Positions 1 to 12,770 of a DNA stretch of 64,000 nucleotides are shown in pieces. The notes beneath the pieces are model-generated. The model did no database searches, was not told the origin of the DNA, and worked only from the letters and a program-made list of their open reading frames with translations. The stretch covers positions 2,162,393 to 2,226,392 of the forward strand of contig NC_068352.1 of the NCBI RefSeq assembly GCF_014633365.1, written 5' to 3'. Source of the stretch: Diospyros lotus (lineage: Eukaryota > Streptophyta > Magnoliopsida > Ericales > Ebenaceae). Position 1 is the stretch's first letter. Each line of letters begins with the position of its first letter. The position numbers and the translations under genes were made by a program.

Positions 1-910
1 TTTGATTTAACTGAAATATTGCTCATCTATAGTCTTATATTGACTTCTCAAATACTTTGATATTGGGTAAATTATATTGGTAACTTTTAAATTTTGTATT
101 TTTAGTTTCTCTTTTAATTTTTCATTAAATTTTATTAACAAAAATTAGCCTGGTATACATTAATATAAATTCTAAAATTACTTGATTGTATGGTTTAGAT
201 TATTTTAAAATCAAATAATTTTGCGACCACTAATATAATTTAGTTTGTTATAGAATATATTGTTGCTTTAATATGAAATATACTTCCCTTTTTATTTTGT
301 TAAATTCAATATTTTCAACACAATGTGAACAAACATTATATTAGTAGCTTTATCATTTGATTATATGAAAATTTCAGTTAACTTAATTATTTTGATAAAT
401 TTCAACTATATTTAGTTCAAGATCTTAGTTCAATGACAAACTCTTCAATAACGAATAAATGCATACCCCTAAACTCAATGCACACCGCACCGTGTTGTCT
501 TTGCATCGATAATTTCACGTCACTATGTTCACGAATTTAAGTGGGGAGATTGATAATGTTACTAGAAATTATTCCTAGTAGAGGACTTCATAATGAACAA
601 ATGCATAATTAATTACACAACTAGAGGTATCGAACTCGAATTTAAGACCACAAATTCCAATATAAAAGTTTAAAGAAGTGGTTCTTGTTACGCACTTATA
701 AAAAAAATTGAAAAGTTATTAAGTGATGTCTGATCATTCATGTATTTTTAAAAAAACTACATCTACCTCAATTAACTTTCATTACCTCGTGTCAATTTTC
801 TTTTGCCATTTGAAAGTTGTCATTAATTTTGTGTAAAAGCCCAAAATGTCCTTATATTTATATATGCATTCCCTTTTTCTCTCTCATTTCCACCTTATTC
901 TTCTCTCTCT

Positions 911-2753
911 TGGCTGCACTCTCATCCTGTAATTAAAATATAATAAAAATACATTAAAATTTTTATATATATATTTTTTATTTTGGTGAGAGGTTTATAC
1001 TCGTCAGTGTACGAGTGCAGTTGTAGTCCAAATTTAAATTTGTGTTTTCTGAATGAGTTCAAGTCGTCCACTGAGAGATTTATTTATGGCAAAAGAAAAA
1101 GAATGTCACACACACGCACAAGCATTTGGACGAATTGGCAATAGATTTTTTTTTTTATGGATTTTTAGATAATAGATACTAGAAAATAAAGCAAGACATA
1201 AATTGAAATAAACGCTAGAGGTGAGAATATGAAATTGGATAGCATTTAAATTAAGACAATTTCAACACTAACCCGTTGATTTCTAATTTTTAGCAAAAAA
1301 AATTAGCAACATTAATTTAATTTCAGATATGAGGGTTTGTTATTAAATGTAATTAGAAATGATGATAGTTCTAGTTTAAGCAATCCCTATACATGATATG
1401 TGGGATTCTAGTTTAAGCAACTATCATAAATTCGATTGCAATTAAAATACAAAACAACTAAATTAATCATCCGGGTTTGGGTATGATAACATTTTCAGTT
1501 CTAGTAACTCCCATACATGGCATGAAAGCTCTAAGTTAGGCTTATGCTCCAATCCAAACCTAGTGATTTCTCAATAATTACTACACACCCATACTGAAAT
1601 TTAAATTAATGTTACTCATTTAAACCGCAGCTTTCTTTGGGAATCATTGGCGTTGGACATTGTCCTTGCCTTAACGCAATATTGGATTTAGTTACTTATC
1701 TCTATTTAAAAGTTAATTGACAGAAATTTAAATGGCGTAATTTAAATAACAGAATTTAAATGACATGAATTAAAATAATAGAAATTAACCAGCCATTTAG
1801 GCGGTAGAAAATAAAATGACAAGAATTAAAATTGCAGAAATTTAAAGGCAGAAATTAACCGGCCATTTAGATGGTGGATAATAAAGTAATAATAAATGAC
1901 ATAAGAATTCAAGAGAATAAAGAAAGAAAATAAGATCACAAGAGAAAATAAGAGAGAACAAAAGCAATTTTCAAAGAGAGAATTCTAAGAAAACAACTAA
2001 GTTTTGATTTAAGAATAATAATCACCCTTACAAATGCAATCAAGTGAGCTATTTATAGCCCACAATATGCAATACAAACCACACAATTTCAATTATTCAA
2101 TTAGACATAATTATATTTAATGGACACTCACACACTTAAAATTAAATGAATTTTAGCTATATAATACACACCTAAAGTTAAAGAATTTTAACTAAAAAAC
2201 ACACCTAATAAAGCACTCATAAAATAAATATTTAAAATAAAATAAAAATAAATAAATTTCTACAGTTGGATTTTTGGTCTTCATTAGGATTAAAAAAAAT
2301 GCTTGGGCCTTCTCCAAATGATGTCTTCCATGAGCTTGCTTAAGTTGGGCCTTAAACATGTGTTGGGCCTTGGGCCTTTAATTTAATGGGCATGTGTTGG
2401 GTTTGAATTCTTCATGGGTTGGGTTTGAATTCTTTATTCTTCAATCCAATTTGAGTCTCAAAGCCCACATTCTTCATGTCTACAAGCAAGCAATTAAGTG
2501 TTATTAAATTATATATTATGTATATATTTATATGATATATTATATGGTATATTATATACTTATATATTATACAGATGTGCCCCGCATGCACTCCATTGAG
2601 TATATGTATTATGTTATAATATATATTATATTTACATGTTTATTATAATATATTATATTATATATATTATACATAACTATTTAATTAAACCAATTTAAAA
2701 TCAAAACCGGGGTTATAATTATAACAAAATTTTACAAAATTAACCACTAATCA
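911..2753. mobile_element. Insertion with TG...CA ends, LTR-retrotransposon-like
   Basis: This 1,843-bp block is absent from copy B at the matching place (about 25,230). It begins TGGCTG and ends AATCA, and both sides carry TCTCT (906-910 and 2,754-2,758). The TSD is weak evidence because the site is a TCTC microsatellite. The interior is AT-rich with no coding capacity. It could be a solo LTR or a non-autonomous element; I do not recognise the family. Confidence 0.5.
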
Positions 2754-3180
2754 TCTCTCTCCCTTGATTTGCATATCAGTAGCATTGACTGATGAGGTTT
2801 TCAGGGACCATGGCTTCTTTCTCTTTTCCCCTATCTTTCTCTATCTCTTTGAGGCACAAAAATAGCTGGTAAACAAACCCATTAGCAATGAAGTTACAGA
2901 GACCTCGACATTACTAATGCATGGGGAATGGGCGATGCCAAATAGATGAAAGAGGATAATGGCAATGTCGATGGCTATTTTTGAAGATGTTAATGGTATC
3001 TCTCTTTCCCTCTCTCTTAGTTGATTCGGCTTCCTTACTCCCTCTATCCTTCTCTTTTTCTATCTTTCTCTTATTCGAAGGATATAACCTAGATCTCTAT
3101 CTTCAAATATAATAAAACTCAAATGAACAAAATCTAGATTTGGGTTTCTTAGATTACAATTCATTTTTGTCTTTGAAGAC

Positions 3181-5358
3181 TGTAACGACCCATTTAATGG
3201 GTCTTAAGTGATATTTACATTGTGGTGTAGAGCATTTTATGTGGGTCTTAATTGTTAGATGCAATTAAATAAAAAAATAATAATAATTTTGACTAAAATT
3301 TTCTTGAAAGTAAATTGTTGAGCGTGTGTAAAATAAAGCATAAATGGTGATATATTAAGTGGGCTTGGATTAAGTGTTTAAGGCCAATGAAAATGGTGGA
3401 TTTAGAGAAATCCCATTGGCTTAAAATGAATTGGGCTTTCAAATAGGCTTGGGCCATGAGTAAAAGTGGGCCTTGGCATAATTATGTGTGTGTGATTGTG
3501 TGTGTAAAATTGGTGATTAAAGAAAATGGGATAAGAAAATGTAAATAAAGCCAAAAGACCAAAATGGGAATAATAAAATAAGTGTTGTGTGTGAGAGTGT
3601 AAGAGGTAAATGTGGAAAATGGGGCAAATAAGGTGGGATTTGGTGGCTGGCGAGTGGGCTTGCCATGCCCTCTTGCTTCTTCTTCAATCTTTCTTTTCCT
3701 TATCTCTTTTTTTCTCTTGACAGTTTCTTCCATCATTTTCTTCTTCCCTTCTTCTTCCAATAATTGTGATAGAAAGCTCTCAAGGTGGGGAGGTTTGAAG
3801 CTCTTGGAGTGCTTCTCTTTCTCTTGGTTTTCTTCATCAAAAAGGCAAGCATCCATCTTCATTTCTTCTATTTTTTTAATGCAAGTTATATCCATATGAG
3901 TAATCCAAGTTCATATGTTTATATCCTCAATGGTGTTTTGAAAACTTGAGTTAAATGGTTTGTCTCCATCTTTTCTTAAATGTGGGTTTCTTTCAAAGAG
4001 GTCATTGAGTTTTGTTTTTGGTCTCTATGGGGCTTGTTTTCCCCATATTTTCTTCAAGGAATGGCAACTTGGGGGGTAGGAGTTTATCCATAGATGATTT
4101 TGGGTGGTTAGTGCTCATTTTGTGCACTTCGGGTTGCCTTGAGTCGACTTGTTTGAGGGTTAAGTCGACTCGGCCGAGGCTGGTTTCTTTTGGTCGTTTT
4201 TTTCCCATTTTTGGCCAAGTTGACTCGGCCCAAGTCAACTCAATTTTGATGTAGAACTCGGAATTGAGATCCATTTGAAGTGTCATAATTTAGACTTCGA
4301 GAGTTTCAATTTGATATATAATATTATATACTTTGGATATGGTTTGAGTTGGTTAAGACTTCCGTAAATCTATATTAACCATAACGATCACGTTTTGGGA
4401 AGTTGTTAAATAATGTTTTTGGTTGGCATGTCCACGAAAATCTCTTCTCTTGTGTGATGCATTGCTATCATTATCTTTGTGCCTCTTATTATTATTTTAA
4501 CGCGGCGGCTAAGTTCCGCAAATGTGAGACAGGATATCCAATTGAGCGCTTGACACGAGTGAGATAGCCATTAGCCGGTAGATGATGCTCCTACCACTGT
4601 GGTGGCTGATAAATTTGATATATATATATATGTATGCATTTTAGTCATGGATGTGGAGACCTAGAAGGCTAGTGTGGCGCATGTATTTCTATCATTATAT
4701 AAAATTGCATGAACATGACTTGGTGGCTTCTTGTACTAGGAGTCACATATGGAAAAAAAAATGAGTTTTATGCTATTATTTAAATTATGCGAATATCACT
4801 CTATGAGTTTCATGTGTGCCTTGTTGTTAAGTAAGGAGATACTAATTATTGAGGTATTAATAATGTAAAAGGCATGATCTAAAGCTTTGTTCTAAATGTC
4901 GGGTAAGGGTCTTCCATTGATTCTTATCTTAAGTTTGCCTTTATAGGTCCTTCTTATCTTTATTCCCTTTGCTATATTTATGTTTGCTGAGCCTTGTTGC
5001 TTGTTGTCATTCCAGGTAAGGGAAAATCTATAATAGAAGGGGAGTTTAGTGGGGCTTGAAGTGGATTTTAGTCTTGTACAGAGATCTCCCCCCGACGTAA
5101 GGATTTTGGGATTTGTGTGGAGGGCTGGTGTCGAAGGTTATTTATTTTTGTATGTTGTTGGTGCCCTTGTTTATTTTGAAAAGCGTATGGCTTTTAAAGC
5201 CTTAAGAAATGTTGTATGAATGATTATTACTCATAGTAGGAGTGAGCCCGTTTATAATATGAAGTTTTTGAGTTATGTTGGTTTCTGTATTCCATTTTGG
5301 AAAGACCTTCTTTCGAATGTCTTATACTAGTGAGTATATTAGGAAGTAGGCCCTGACA
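3181..5358 (+). mobile_element. Solo LTR, Ty3/gypsy type (Tekay/Del-like ends)
   Basis: This 2,178-bp element starts TGTAACGACC and ends GGCCCTGACA, the TG...CA termini of an LTR. It is flanked by a perfect 5-bp TSD, AAGAC (3,176-3,180 and 5,359-5,363). Copy B has the uninterrupted site, with a single GAAGAC followed by ACTTAGATC at about 25,655. There is no second LTR, primer-binding site or internal region, so it is a recombinational solo LTR. The TGTAACGACC start and great length fit chromovirus LTRs of the Tekay/Del type, which is an inference. Open frames inside it (such as 3,482-3,899) are not genes. Confidence 0.85.
4141..4242. repeat. GTCGAC/GTTGAC motif cluster inside solo LTR
   Basis: Four copies of an AGTCGACT-like half or full palindrome (GAGTCGACT, AAGTCGACT, AGTTGACT, AGTCAACT), two of them followed by CGGCC, lie within 100 bp. 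A comparable but denser cluster sits in the other long solo LTR at 9,858-10,020. The function is unknown. Confidence 0.6.
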
Positions 5359-5986
5359 AAGACACTTAGATCAATTCCTTTTCGAAGACAAAGTTGAAGA
5401 AATCTAGATCTAGGTTTTGTTCATCTTTGAAGATATTGAAACCTAAATTTGAGTTTCATTTTCGAACACTTTGAAATACAAAGTAATATGTGAAATTTAC
5501 ACTCAATTTTATGTTTACCTCTCAATGACTTAATTTAATCATTCAAATGGTTATAAGGTTTGGGACACCAATATTAGCATATGGGTTTTAACCCAACCCA
5601 TCTAAGACATTTCTTATGATCTCTTATTGAATTTATAACCTTGCTAATTTATAAAAAAATTGTGAACAATTTTAGTACTACACTTGAATAATTTTTTTAA
5701 AATTTTGGCCAAAAAATAAAAATCAAACTACAATCACAAACACTACATAATGAACTTTCATTTGAAATTTTTAATTTTTTTATTTACATCTATATAGCTC
5801 AAGTTACCCCTCTAGTGTGTGTGTATATATATGCAAGGCATCACCAAAAAAACTACTAATATAAGATTAATCATTTAATTCCTAGCATTTTTTTTCACCC
5901 ATAAATTTTATATCTTAATATAGCTAAGACAATTTCGTACACTTTTTTAACTAGGAAGCATTTAACGATAACTCAAATACCATTTG

Positions 5987-6628
5987 TGTAATACCCCGAG
6001 AGCCTAGAAGAGGATAGTATATATTGAGGATAAATAAGGAAGGAAACAACACCAGCTGGATACCTTTCGGACTAAATGTTGGCAAATGACTCCCAAGTTA
6101 AGCGTGCTTGACCTGGGGTAATCTAAGGATGAGTGACCCCCCTGGGAAGTTCGCGTAGGTCCATCAGGATAAGTTGTTCTGGTTTTTCTTATCGCTCGAT
6201 ACGGGATGTTACAGGTGGTATCAGAGCCGACCCTTGGTGAAGGCAGTCAGATGAGGACGGGAAGTGGCGCCGGGGCTCGAGGGCCAGTACAAGGAGCGGC
6301 TTCTGGCAGGTTTCTAGGATGGCAGCCCCCCAAATGAGAGAAGGTCTGGGACCAGTTGTAAGGTCGCATGATGAGGACATCATGTGCTCAAGGGGGGAGA
6401 ATGTAATACCTCGGGAGCCCAGAAGATGATAGTATATATCGAGGATAAGTAAAGAAGGAAACAACATCAGCTGGATACCTTTTGGGCTGAATATTTGCAA
6501 AGAACTACCAAGTTAAGCGTGCTTGACCTGGGGTAATCTAATTATGGGTAACTCTCCTGAGAAGTTTGCGTAGGTCCATCAGGGTAAGTTGTTCCGATCC
6601 TTCTTATTGCTCGATACGAGATGTTATA
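5987..6628 (+). mobile_element. Cassandra TRIM retrotransposon, complete
   Basis: This 642-bp element has two 227-bp LTRs (5,987-6,213 and 6,402-6,628; TGTAATACC start, GATGTTACA end with the last copy decayed to TTATA). A methionine-tRNA-type primer-binding site, GGTATCAGAGC, follows the 5' LTR, and a polypurine tract (AAGGGGGGAGA) precedes the 3' LTR. The TSD is ATTTG (5,982-5,986 and 6,629-6,633), and copy B shows the empty site with one ATTTG. The LTR middle closely resembles the 3' half of plant 5S rRNA (AAGTTAAGCGTGCTTG, then a GGATG-GTGACC-TGGGAAGT block), the hallmark of Cassandra elements. The two LTRs differ at roughly one position in seven, so the copy is old. It has no coding capacity. 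Confidence 0.9.
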
Positions 6629-7079
6629 ATTTGTAATAACAAGATCATCACCAAAATTAGTGGCTTAAAGTGACTTATGAGTTAATAGAGTAAATTTTTG
6701 ATGTGTGGTTGGTATGTGACAATTTATATATCTATTATCTTTTTGTATAAGTAAACATATCATTTGATATATGAAATTCTATCAATAAAATAATTTTAAA
6801 AAATATATTTTACACGTTTTACTTAAAATAAATATTTGAATAAAATTTGAACTTCTGATTTCTAGCATTTACGATAAAATTAACTAAAACCAATTTATTA
6901 TGACATTTGTAATGACCATAAATTGGGTCTAGGTGCTTTTAGTATTTAATTTTATCTCAAGAGCATTCTAAATATGGGTCAAAGTATTTTAACAATTTAT
7001 GATAAATTATTTTGATGGCATAATATGATTTTGGATTAATATGAAATTTTCTTGGTGCATGAGATCATGAATTTAAGTG

Positions 7080-7790
7080 TATGGGTCTAATTGATTGTCA
7101 GGAGAAATATGTAAAGCCATGTATGAATAATCAATTTTGAAAATTTAATTATTATCATTTATATAATTAATTAATTATTTAAATTATTCTTATTTTATAT
7201 ATAGTTTAATTAATTTAAATTTATTTTTTTTATATTTTTAAATGTTATATATAATTTAAATATTATAATTTTATTTTTTAATTTTATTTTTGATTACTTT
7301 CTTAAAAATTTGACTTGTTTTAAATATGATTATTGATTGCGAGAAGAAATATGTAAAGTCATGGATAATCAATTTTGAAAATTTGATTATTATCATTTAT
7401 ATAATTAATTGATTATTTAAATTATCTTTATTTTATATATAGTTTAATTAATTTAAATTAATGTTTTTTATAATTTTAAATATTATAATTTTATATATAA
7501 CTTAAATGTTATAATTTTCTTTTTTAACTTTTTTTTTTTTTTGCTTCCTTAAAAATTTGACCAGTCTTAAATGTGGTAATTAATTGTTAGGAGAAATATG
7601 TAAAGTCATGTATGGATAATTAATTTTGAAAATTTGATTATTATTATTTATATAATTAATTGATTATTTAAATTATGTTTATTTTACTTACAATTTAATT
7701 AATTTAAATTTATTTTTTTATAATTTTAAATGTCATAATTTTATTTTTCAACTTAATTGATTATTGTCATTATTTAATTCTTATTTTTCC
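7080..7790. repeat. AT-rich tandem repeat, about 245-bp period, three copies
   Basis: Three diverged copies begin near 7,089, 7,332 and 7,578. Each opens with AGAAATATGTAAAG, continues with AATTTTGAAAATTT and TTATATAATTAATTGATTA-like runs, and ends in a TTTAATTAATTTAAATT block. The repeat lies wholly inside the solo LTR at 6,908-11,129. Confidence 0.8.
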
Positions 7791-8159
7791 CCTTAGTCTA
7801 CTCTGAAGATATGCTATATGTTGGAATTAGAGAAATTAAATGCAAATTAAATTTGTGTTTTGAAAATTTTGTTAAGTAAGTAAGATTCGAATTGTGTAAC
7901 AAAGCATGGAAAAAAAGAGAAATTTAATGGTGGCATGTAATTTGATAAATTAAGAGAAATAGGAGAATTTGAAGAAAGATAAATTAATAAAAGAAAGCAA
8001 ATATCTCTCTTCTTCCTCTCCATTCCCGTTCAACCCTTCCATTTCCTCTCTTCTCCTTTCTCGATTTTTCTTCTCAAATTTTCTCTTCTTCTTTACTTTT
8101 ATTTAGTAAAATTTAATTGTATTTTTTTACTTAGTTTGGTTTTCTGGTATAACATAGCA

Positions 8160-8656
8160 CCATTATTCTGTCAAGTGAGTGATGTGAATGCAACTAAGAA
8201 AAATTAGGCCTTGAGGGTTTGTATGGTAAGCACGTATGAGACAAATACACGTGAAAATCCAAAAAAAAAAACATCTATCCTTGAATACGTATTTCAGAAT
8301 AAATAGGTTGGTTATCGTTTATTTCTTTTTTTTTTTCCTGTTATTGTATAATTTTTTTTATTTTTTACGCATTATTTATTGTATTACATGTTAATTTAAG
8401 TTTATTTTTTACATGGTTTCGGGATAAAGTTATGTGTTTTTAATTGTTCATCTACCCTTGAATGCATATAAGGAAATCTTTCAAAATATGTGATCTTTTT
8501 GTTGTATTTTCATGATTATAATACGATTATTTTATTTATTTTTTACTTCTTTATTGTGATTTTCATTTATTATAACTACTAAATAAATTATATAACTTTC
8601 ACTTTAATAATTATTATTTTTTTACAATATCCATGCATCGCATGGGTGAACCACTA

Positions 8657-8657
<1 letters not shown>
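8160..8657 (+). mobile_element. Possible Helitron, 3' end only recognisable
   Basis: At 8,632-8,644 the sequence CATGCATCGCATG can form a 5-bp hairpin. Nine bases later comes CTAG (8,654-8,657) followed by T. A short hairpin some 10 bases before CTRR with a T host base is the usual 3' signature of plant Helitrons. No 5' TC end could be placed, so the left coordinate is nominal. No Rep/helicase sequence is present, so any element would be non-autonomous. Confidence 0.35.
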
Positions 8658-8733
<76 letters not shown>

Positions 8734-8738
8734 AAGAA
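8658..8738. repeat. (TAA)n-(GAA)n microsatellite
   Basis: About sixteen TAA units grade into about ten GAA units, directly abutting the putative Helitron 3' end. Confidence 0.95.
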
Positions 8739-9734
8739 AATAAATAAAAATGTCTAATGCCTGAAATACCCTAGAAAAAGTTGTCTGTTAGAGGGGCAGA
8801 TCTGTCCATTTCTGAAAACAGGGGCAACCTGCAGCCCTCTTTCTTGCTTTTTCCTTCTTGTTTCTGTGCACCTGATCCTCTGGTACACCTGTCCTCTTAT
8901 TCTGTTCCCTTTTTGTAGCGATTTGCTCCCTTGATTCTATTTCCATCGCTTTCATTCTTCTACTCTAACTCATAGCCTCCTCATTCTCCGTGTTCTTCTT
9001 CTAGTTTATCTCCTTATTCTTCTTCATCCGTTTTACTGTTGGCAACTAGAGCTCATTGAGAGAGTTTCAAGTTCTTCTGTTGGAACGTCTTCAGGCAAGT
9101 TCTCTTACCTATTTTTATTCCAATGCAAGTTCTTCTCTTCATTTATCTCGTATTTGTCTTCTGTTGAGCTTCTGTGTGGAAGAAATATATATATATATAT
9201 ATTGGTTTGCTACCATTGTTACTGTTATATCGTTCCATACACTTAGATCTTTGATTCTCGATGAGTTGTGGGTCTAGTTGATGTCTATAAAGGGGGTTTA
9301 ATCATCTCCAAGTTCTTTAAGTGAATGACATTTATTTGGGTTTGAATCGGTACAAAATTCTTGCTCGTTCTGTATCTGTGTAAAAAAAAGGGGAAGTTTT
9401 AAGCTATAACCGAATGTGCTTTTCCCCTCATGCATCATTCGAATCATATACATATACATATATTTAGCACCACATTCGAACTGCCCACTTGTAAATATAT
9501 ACATATGTATGCGTAACCAGAGAAGTTGCAAGTCTGGGAACTCTCCCCTGTTTCGAGCAGCCTCCTATAATCTTGGGATAGCCGTATGTATACTCCCTGT
9601 TTGATTTTAATAGCCACCCGAGGTATGTATATATACCCAAGATCCGATAGCTCCTCACCCACATATATATCTATACATATATACATACCCAACCAGCCTT
9701 CGGATGCCCAAGCCCCTGTGCATATTTGGAAGCC

Positions 9735-9769
<35 letters not shown>

Positions 9770-9770
9770 G
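9735..9770. repeat. (CA)n-(TA)n microsatellite
   Basis: Dinucleotide tract inside the long solo LTR. Several short open frames around it are made of this low-complexity DNA and are not genes. Confidence 0.9.
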
Positions 9771-9857
9771 TACATATAATTACCCACACCTAAGCTACTA
9801 GATGCTCTGCTTAAAGCAAACCCATTTGCATTCACTTATATATTCAAAGCCCACATT

Positions 9858-10020
9858 CATAGTTGACAGAGAAAATTCATAGTCGACAGAAGTTTAGGCA
9901 TAGTCGACAGATCATAACCTATAGTCGACTATCAATAAGCCCATAGTCGACTATCCATAGGCATAGTTGATAGACAATAAGCCTATAGTCAACTATCTAT
10001 AGGCATAGTCGACTATCCAT
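9858..10020. repeat. ATAGTCGACTAT palindromic motif array
   Basis: About ten copies of CATAGTCGACA or TAGTCGACTATC, spaced 15 to 25 bases apart and joined by CAATAAGCC or ATAGG-type linkers. Several copies are full palindromes (ATAGTCGACTAT). Decayed copies show C-to-T or G-to-A changes (GTTGAC, GTCAAC), as expected from methylation decay. It lies inside the solo LTR at 6,908-11,129. Confidence 0.8.
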
Positions 10021-11449
10021 ATTTGAATCTTAACACTAAACCTTACTTTCTATAGAATTCAAGAAGGATTAATTTTCATAACTTTGTTTCAACTCAATTA
10101 TAGATTGAGGATTGATTTTCACATAGTCATTATCTAAATTATTTTATTTTTCAAGAGTAAAGTATCAATTGATTTAATGAATTCTTGAATAAATTACTGT
10201 AGCGTGTGCATGCTTGATAAGAGTGAAAAGCTACCCAGTATTGTGGGATGGGAAGAAATTATTTGTATAAGCAAGGCAATAATTTGTGAGATGAGATTTC
10301 ATGATATCTATATATATATGTGGAAAGGAATGCATGATATGTTCCGTACATGTTCACTATGTGTATGTTATGATACTTTGTATTATTTATCTTTGCGCAC
10401 CTATTATTTAGCGCGGGGGAAAAAGGTACCCTAGGGCACTTAGCGTGGGACGAGGTGGCCATAGCCTGACAGGTTGGCTCCATATTTATTGGTGAATTTT
10501 ATTTACATGACGCACTTTGGCATGTGTTAATTAATGGCTTGTGAGCCTACGAGATTTGATTCTGACACTTAATTTTATATGCACATTGCATGGTGATATA
10601 TGGTGGTATGATACATTTAATTTGGGATTGATCAAGTCTTAAATTGCAAATCTTGTATAAAACTGTCGAGTTCTTGATTATTCTTTTTGGTGTCATCATA
10701 TTCTTGATTCATATTCATTGTTCATTGTTCCTAAAACTTGCTGAGTCTTGTGGCTCACTTGATCTTCTTTGCCATTCCAAGTAAAAGGAAGGTCATTTTT
10801 TGGGGCGAGTCCAGTGGAACTAAAGCCCAAGGATAGTGGTGTACGAAGATGCGTCCTAACTTAAAGATCATGTTTAGCATTTTGGGTAGACTTGAGAGGA
10901 AATGATTTTTATTTTATTAGTTAACATTAGTGCCTCTTAATTATTTTGTATGGCCCTCGAACCCAAAACTTATGAGATATTGGAAGTGTAACTGAACCTT
11001 AATTTAGTTTTCACTGCTAGTAATGAATTGAGTTGTTTGTTTTATTATGGTTTGTTCTATATCATTTCTGTGATGACCTTTTTTCAAATATCCTACACTA
11101 GCGAGAATATTCGAGAGTAGGCCCTTACAACATCAACTTTTCTTAATTTAAATTTTACATAAAAAATAAAAAATTAAACATCAATTGTCAAGTGAATAGC
11201 ATGTGTCACACATCGAAATACTATTTAAGCAAATATCTTTATTTTAAATCCATTTTTGGGGAAAAAAATAAAATTTCAAATAAAAATAGCACGAAAATGG
11301 AATTTTTAAATTTTTTTACTATAATAATAAAGATACAATACATTATATTTATACATTTTTCTTTTACTTTTTGTATTCATAGTTTAACCCCTCTATGCCA
11401 AGATCCTAAAAAGTCTCCGATTCGTATTTGAAATCCTAATTTTTTGTTT

Positions 11450-12130
11450 GTTAAATTGTATATATTCCAACCAATTTCGAACCCTTTATATGTCTTATAT
11501 ATATAATTGGAGTTTATTTTGTAGACAAAACTTAAGTTACGATGAGTTTGGTTACTGTTGTAGCCTAGCCCCTGGGATAGTTCCCCCAAAAACGTCCCAT
11601 GGGAAGGTCTTCAAAAAGTGTGCCTACGGCCCGACAAGCATTTATCGAGCTACCACTTTTTAGAGCCAAGATATTGTGGGATAACCAAGTAAGTCTTAGC
11701 CAAACATGCCCTAAGGATTCCCAAAGAAATTCAAAGATTGGAAAGATCCTGAAGAATGTCCCGGGCATGTTAATCTGATGACCCCGAAGACCCATGAAGT
11801 CTTTAGGAAAGTCATTTGTGCCTAATAACATCGAAGACTCGAAAAGTCTTCAAGGAACCCCTAAATCCTGAAGAGTTTTTGCAGTCTTCAGGAGAGTATC
11901 CTTTCAAATGATGCTCTTCAAGGCACTTTGTCCACCAAAAAAACATTTAGGCCTTCCAATTTTGGGAACATTTGCTATGTCTTGTATATATATACATGAT
12001 CGAGATTTGTGTTATGCACGTGCAAATAAAAAAAAATACTTGATAGTTGGAGTTTATCTTTTAGGTAAAAGTTAAGTTACAATGAGTTTAGTTACGGTGG
12101 TAAAAAAAATTTCAAGTTTATTTTATGTTT
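11450..12130. repeat. Unit-internal repeat with GGTTACTGTTGTAGC motif
   Basis: Within the duplicated unit, a short block (GCTATGTCTTGTATATA, then TTTGTGTTAT, then a GATAGTTGGAGTTTAT-like run, then GAGTTTGGTTAC) occurs on both sides of a 500-bp GC-richer stretch with many GAAGACT/AGTCTTC words. The same layout is seen in copy B at about 27,217-28,020. This looks like an old direct-repeat-flanked insertion, but no class can be assigned. Confidence 0.4.
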
Positions 12131-12339
12131 AATGTTAGGGATCATGAGTTCAAATATTGCTCATAGAATTTTTGTTTTCTTAAATAATATATACAAAGGA
12201 TATTTTAAAAAATTACTTTACCAATAAAGCTCATATAACACTAAAGTAAGGTGCTTTCTTGTATAATACAAATAGAAGATATAAAAACACACACTAGTGC
12301 ACTATCTAACAATTAGGTTGTACGAAAATCGAAATGAAA

Positions 12340-12770
12340 AATATGTATAATACAAAATAGAAACAGAGAAATGATACTTTTAAAAAAAAAATAGGAAACA
12401 GTAACACGAAGAAACACATAAATAAAAGAAATATAAAATTATTTTTGTAAATATAATTTTTAATATAAAAAATTATAAAAAAATTTGAGTTAGAGATGAA
12501 ATTTTTTTCGTCTCTAACCTTTTTGTGAACGAAAATTTGTTTGCAAATCAGAAATATGTTTTAATATTTTTTAAATATTACAAAATAACTTTAAAATATT
12601 TTTAAAATTACAAAAATAATCCAAAAATATATTTTTTTGATATTTCTCGACATTTTGACATGAGAAATATTTCAAAAAAAAACCAAAATAACACCCTTAA
12701 GTTGTTTCCGTGCATTAATCTAACAACACATGATTGTGTAAATATTAAGGTTCATTTGTTAGAGATGCCA
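12340..12770. repeat. Dispersed repeat family Y, copy 1
   Basis: An AT-rich block containing AAATATAATTTTTAATAT and a GAGATG-A-TTTT word, followed by T-rich decay and a conserved GTGCAT end. Relatives occur at about 28,250-28,680 (the copy B partner), 56,080-56,600 and 58,370-58,860. It is noncoding and of unknown class. It may be a non-autonomous transposon, since one version lies in each duplicated neighbourhood. Confidence 0.5.

Larger units (their letters stand above)
6908..11129 (+). mobile_element. Long solo LTR, Ty3/gypsy type, with nested sequence
   Basis: The element starts TGTAATGACC and ends GGCCCTTACA. It is flanked by ACATT (6,903-6,907) and ACATC (11,130-11,134), a 5-bp TSD with one change. 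Copy B has the intact site at about 26,725 (ACAACATCATC). At 4,222 bp it is unusually long for a solo LTR. Part of the length comes from a 245-bp tandem repeat, microsatellites and a possible Helitron. Its ends and several internal blocks resemble the LTR at 3,181-5,358, including a stretch with TTATTATTT before GCGCGG or CGCGG and a late GCTGAG motif, so both probably belong to one superfamily. No gene is present. Confidence 0.75.

Noticed and set aside
906..2758. Firm LTR identification from the TCTCT repeat
   Set aside because: The flank is a TC microsatellite, so a 5-bp match is not strong evidence; only the insertion itself is well supported by copy B.
3482..4286. Several overlapping open frames of 80-137 codons
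   Set aside because: They fall inside the solo LTR, lie on both strands over the same bases and show no domain.
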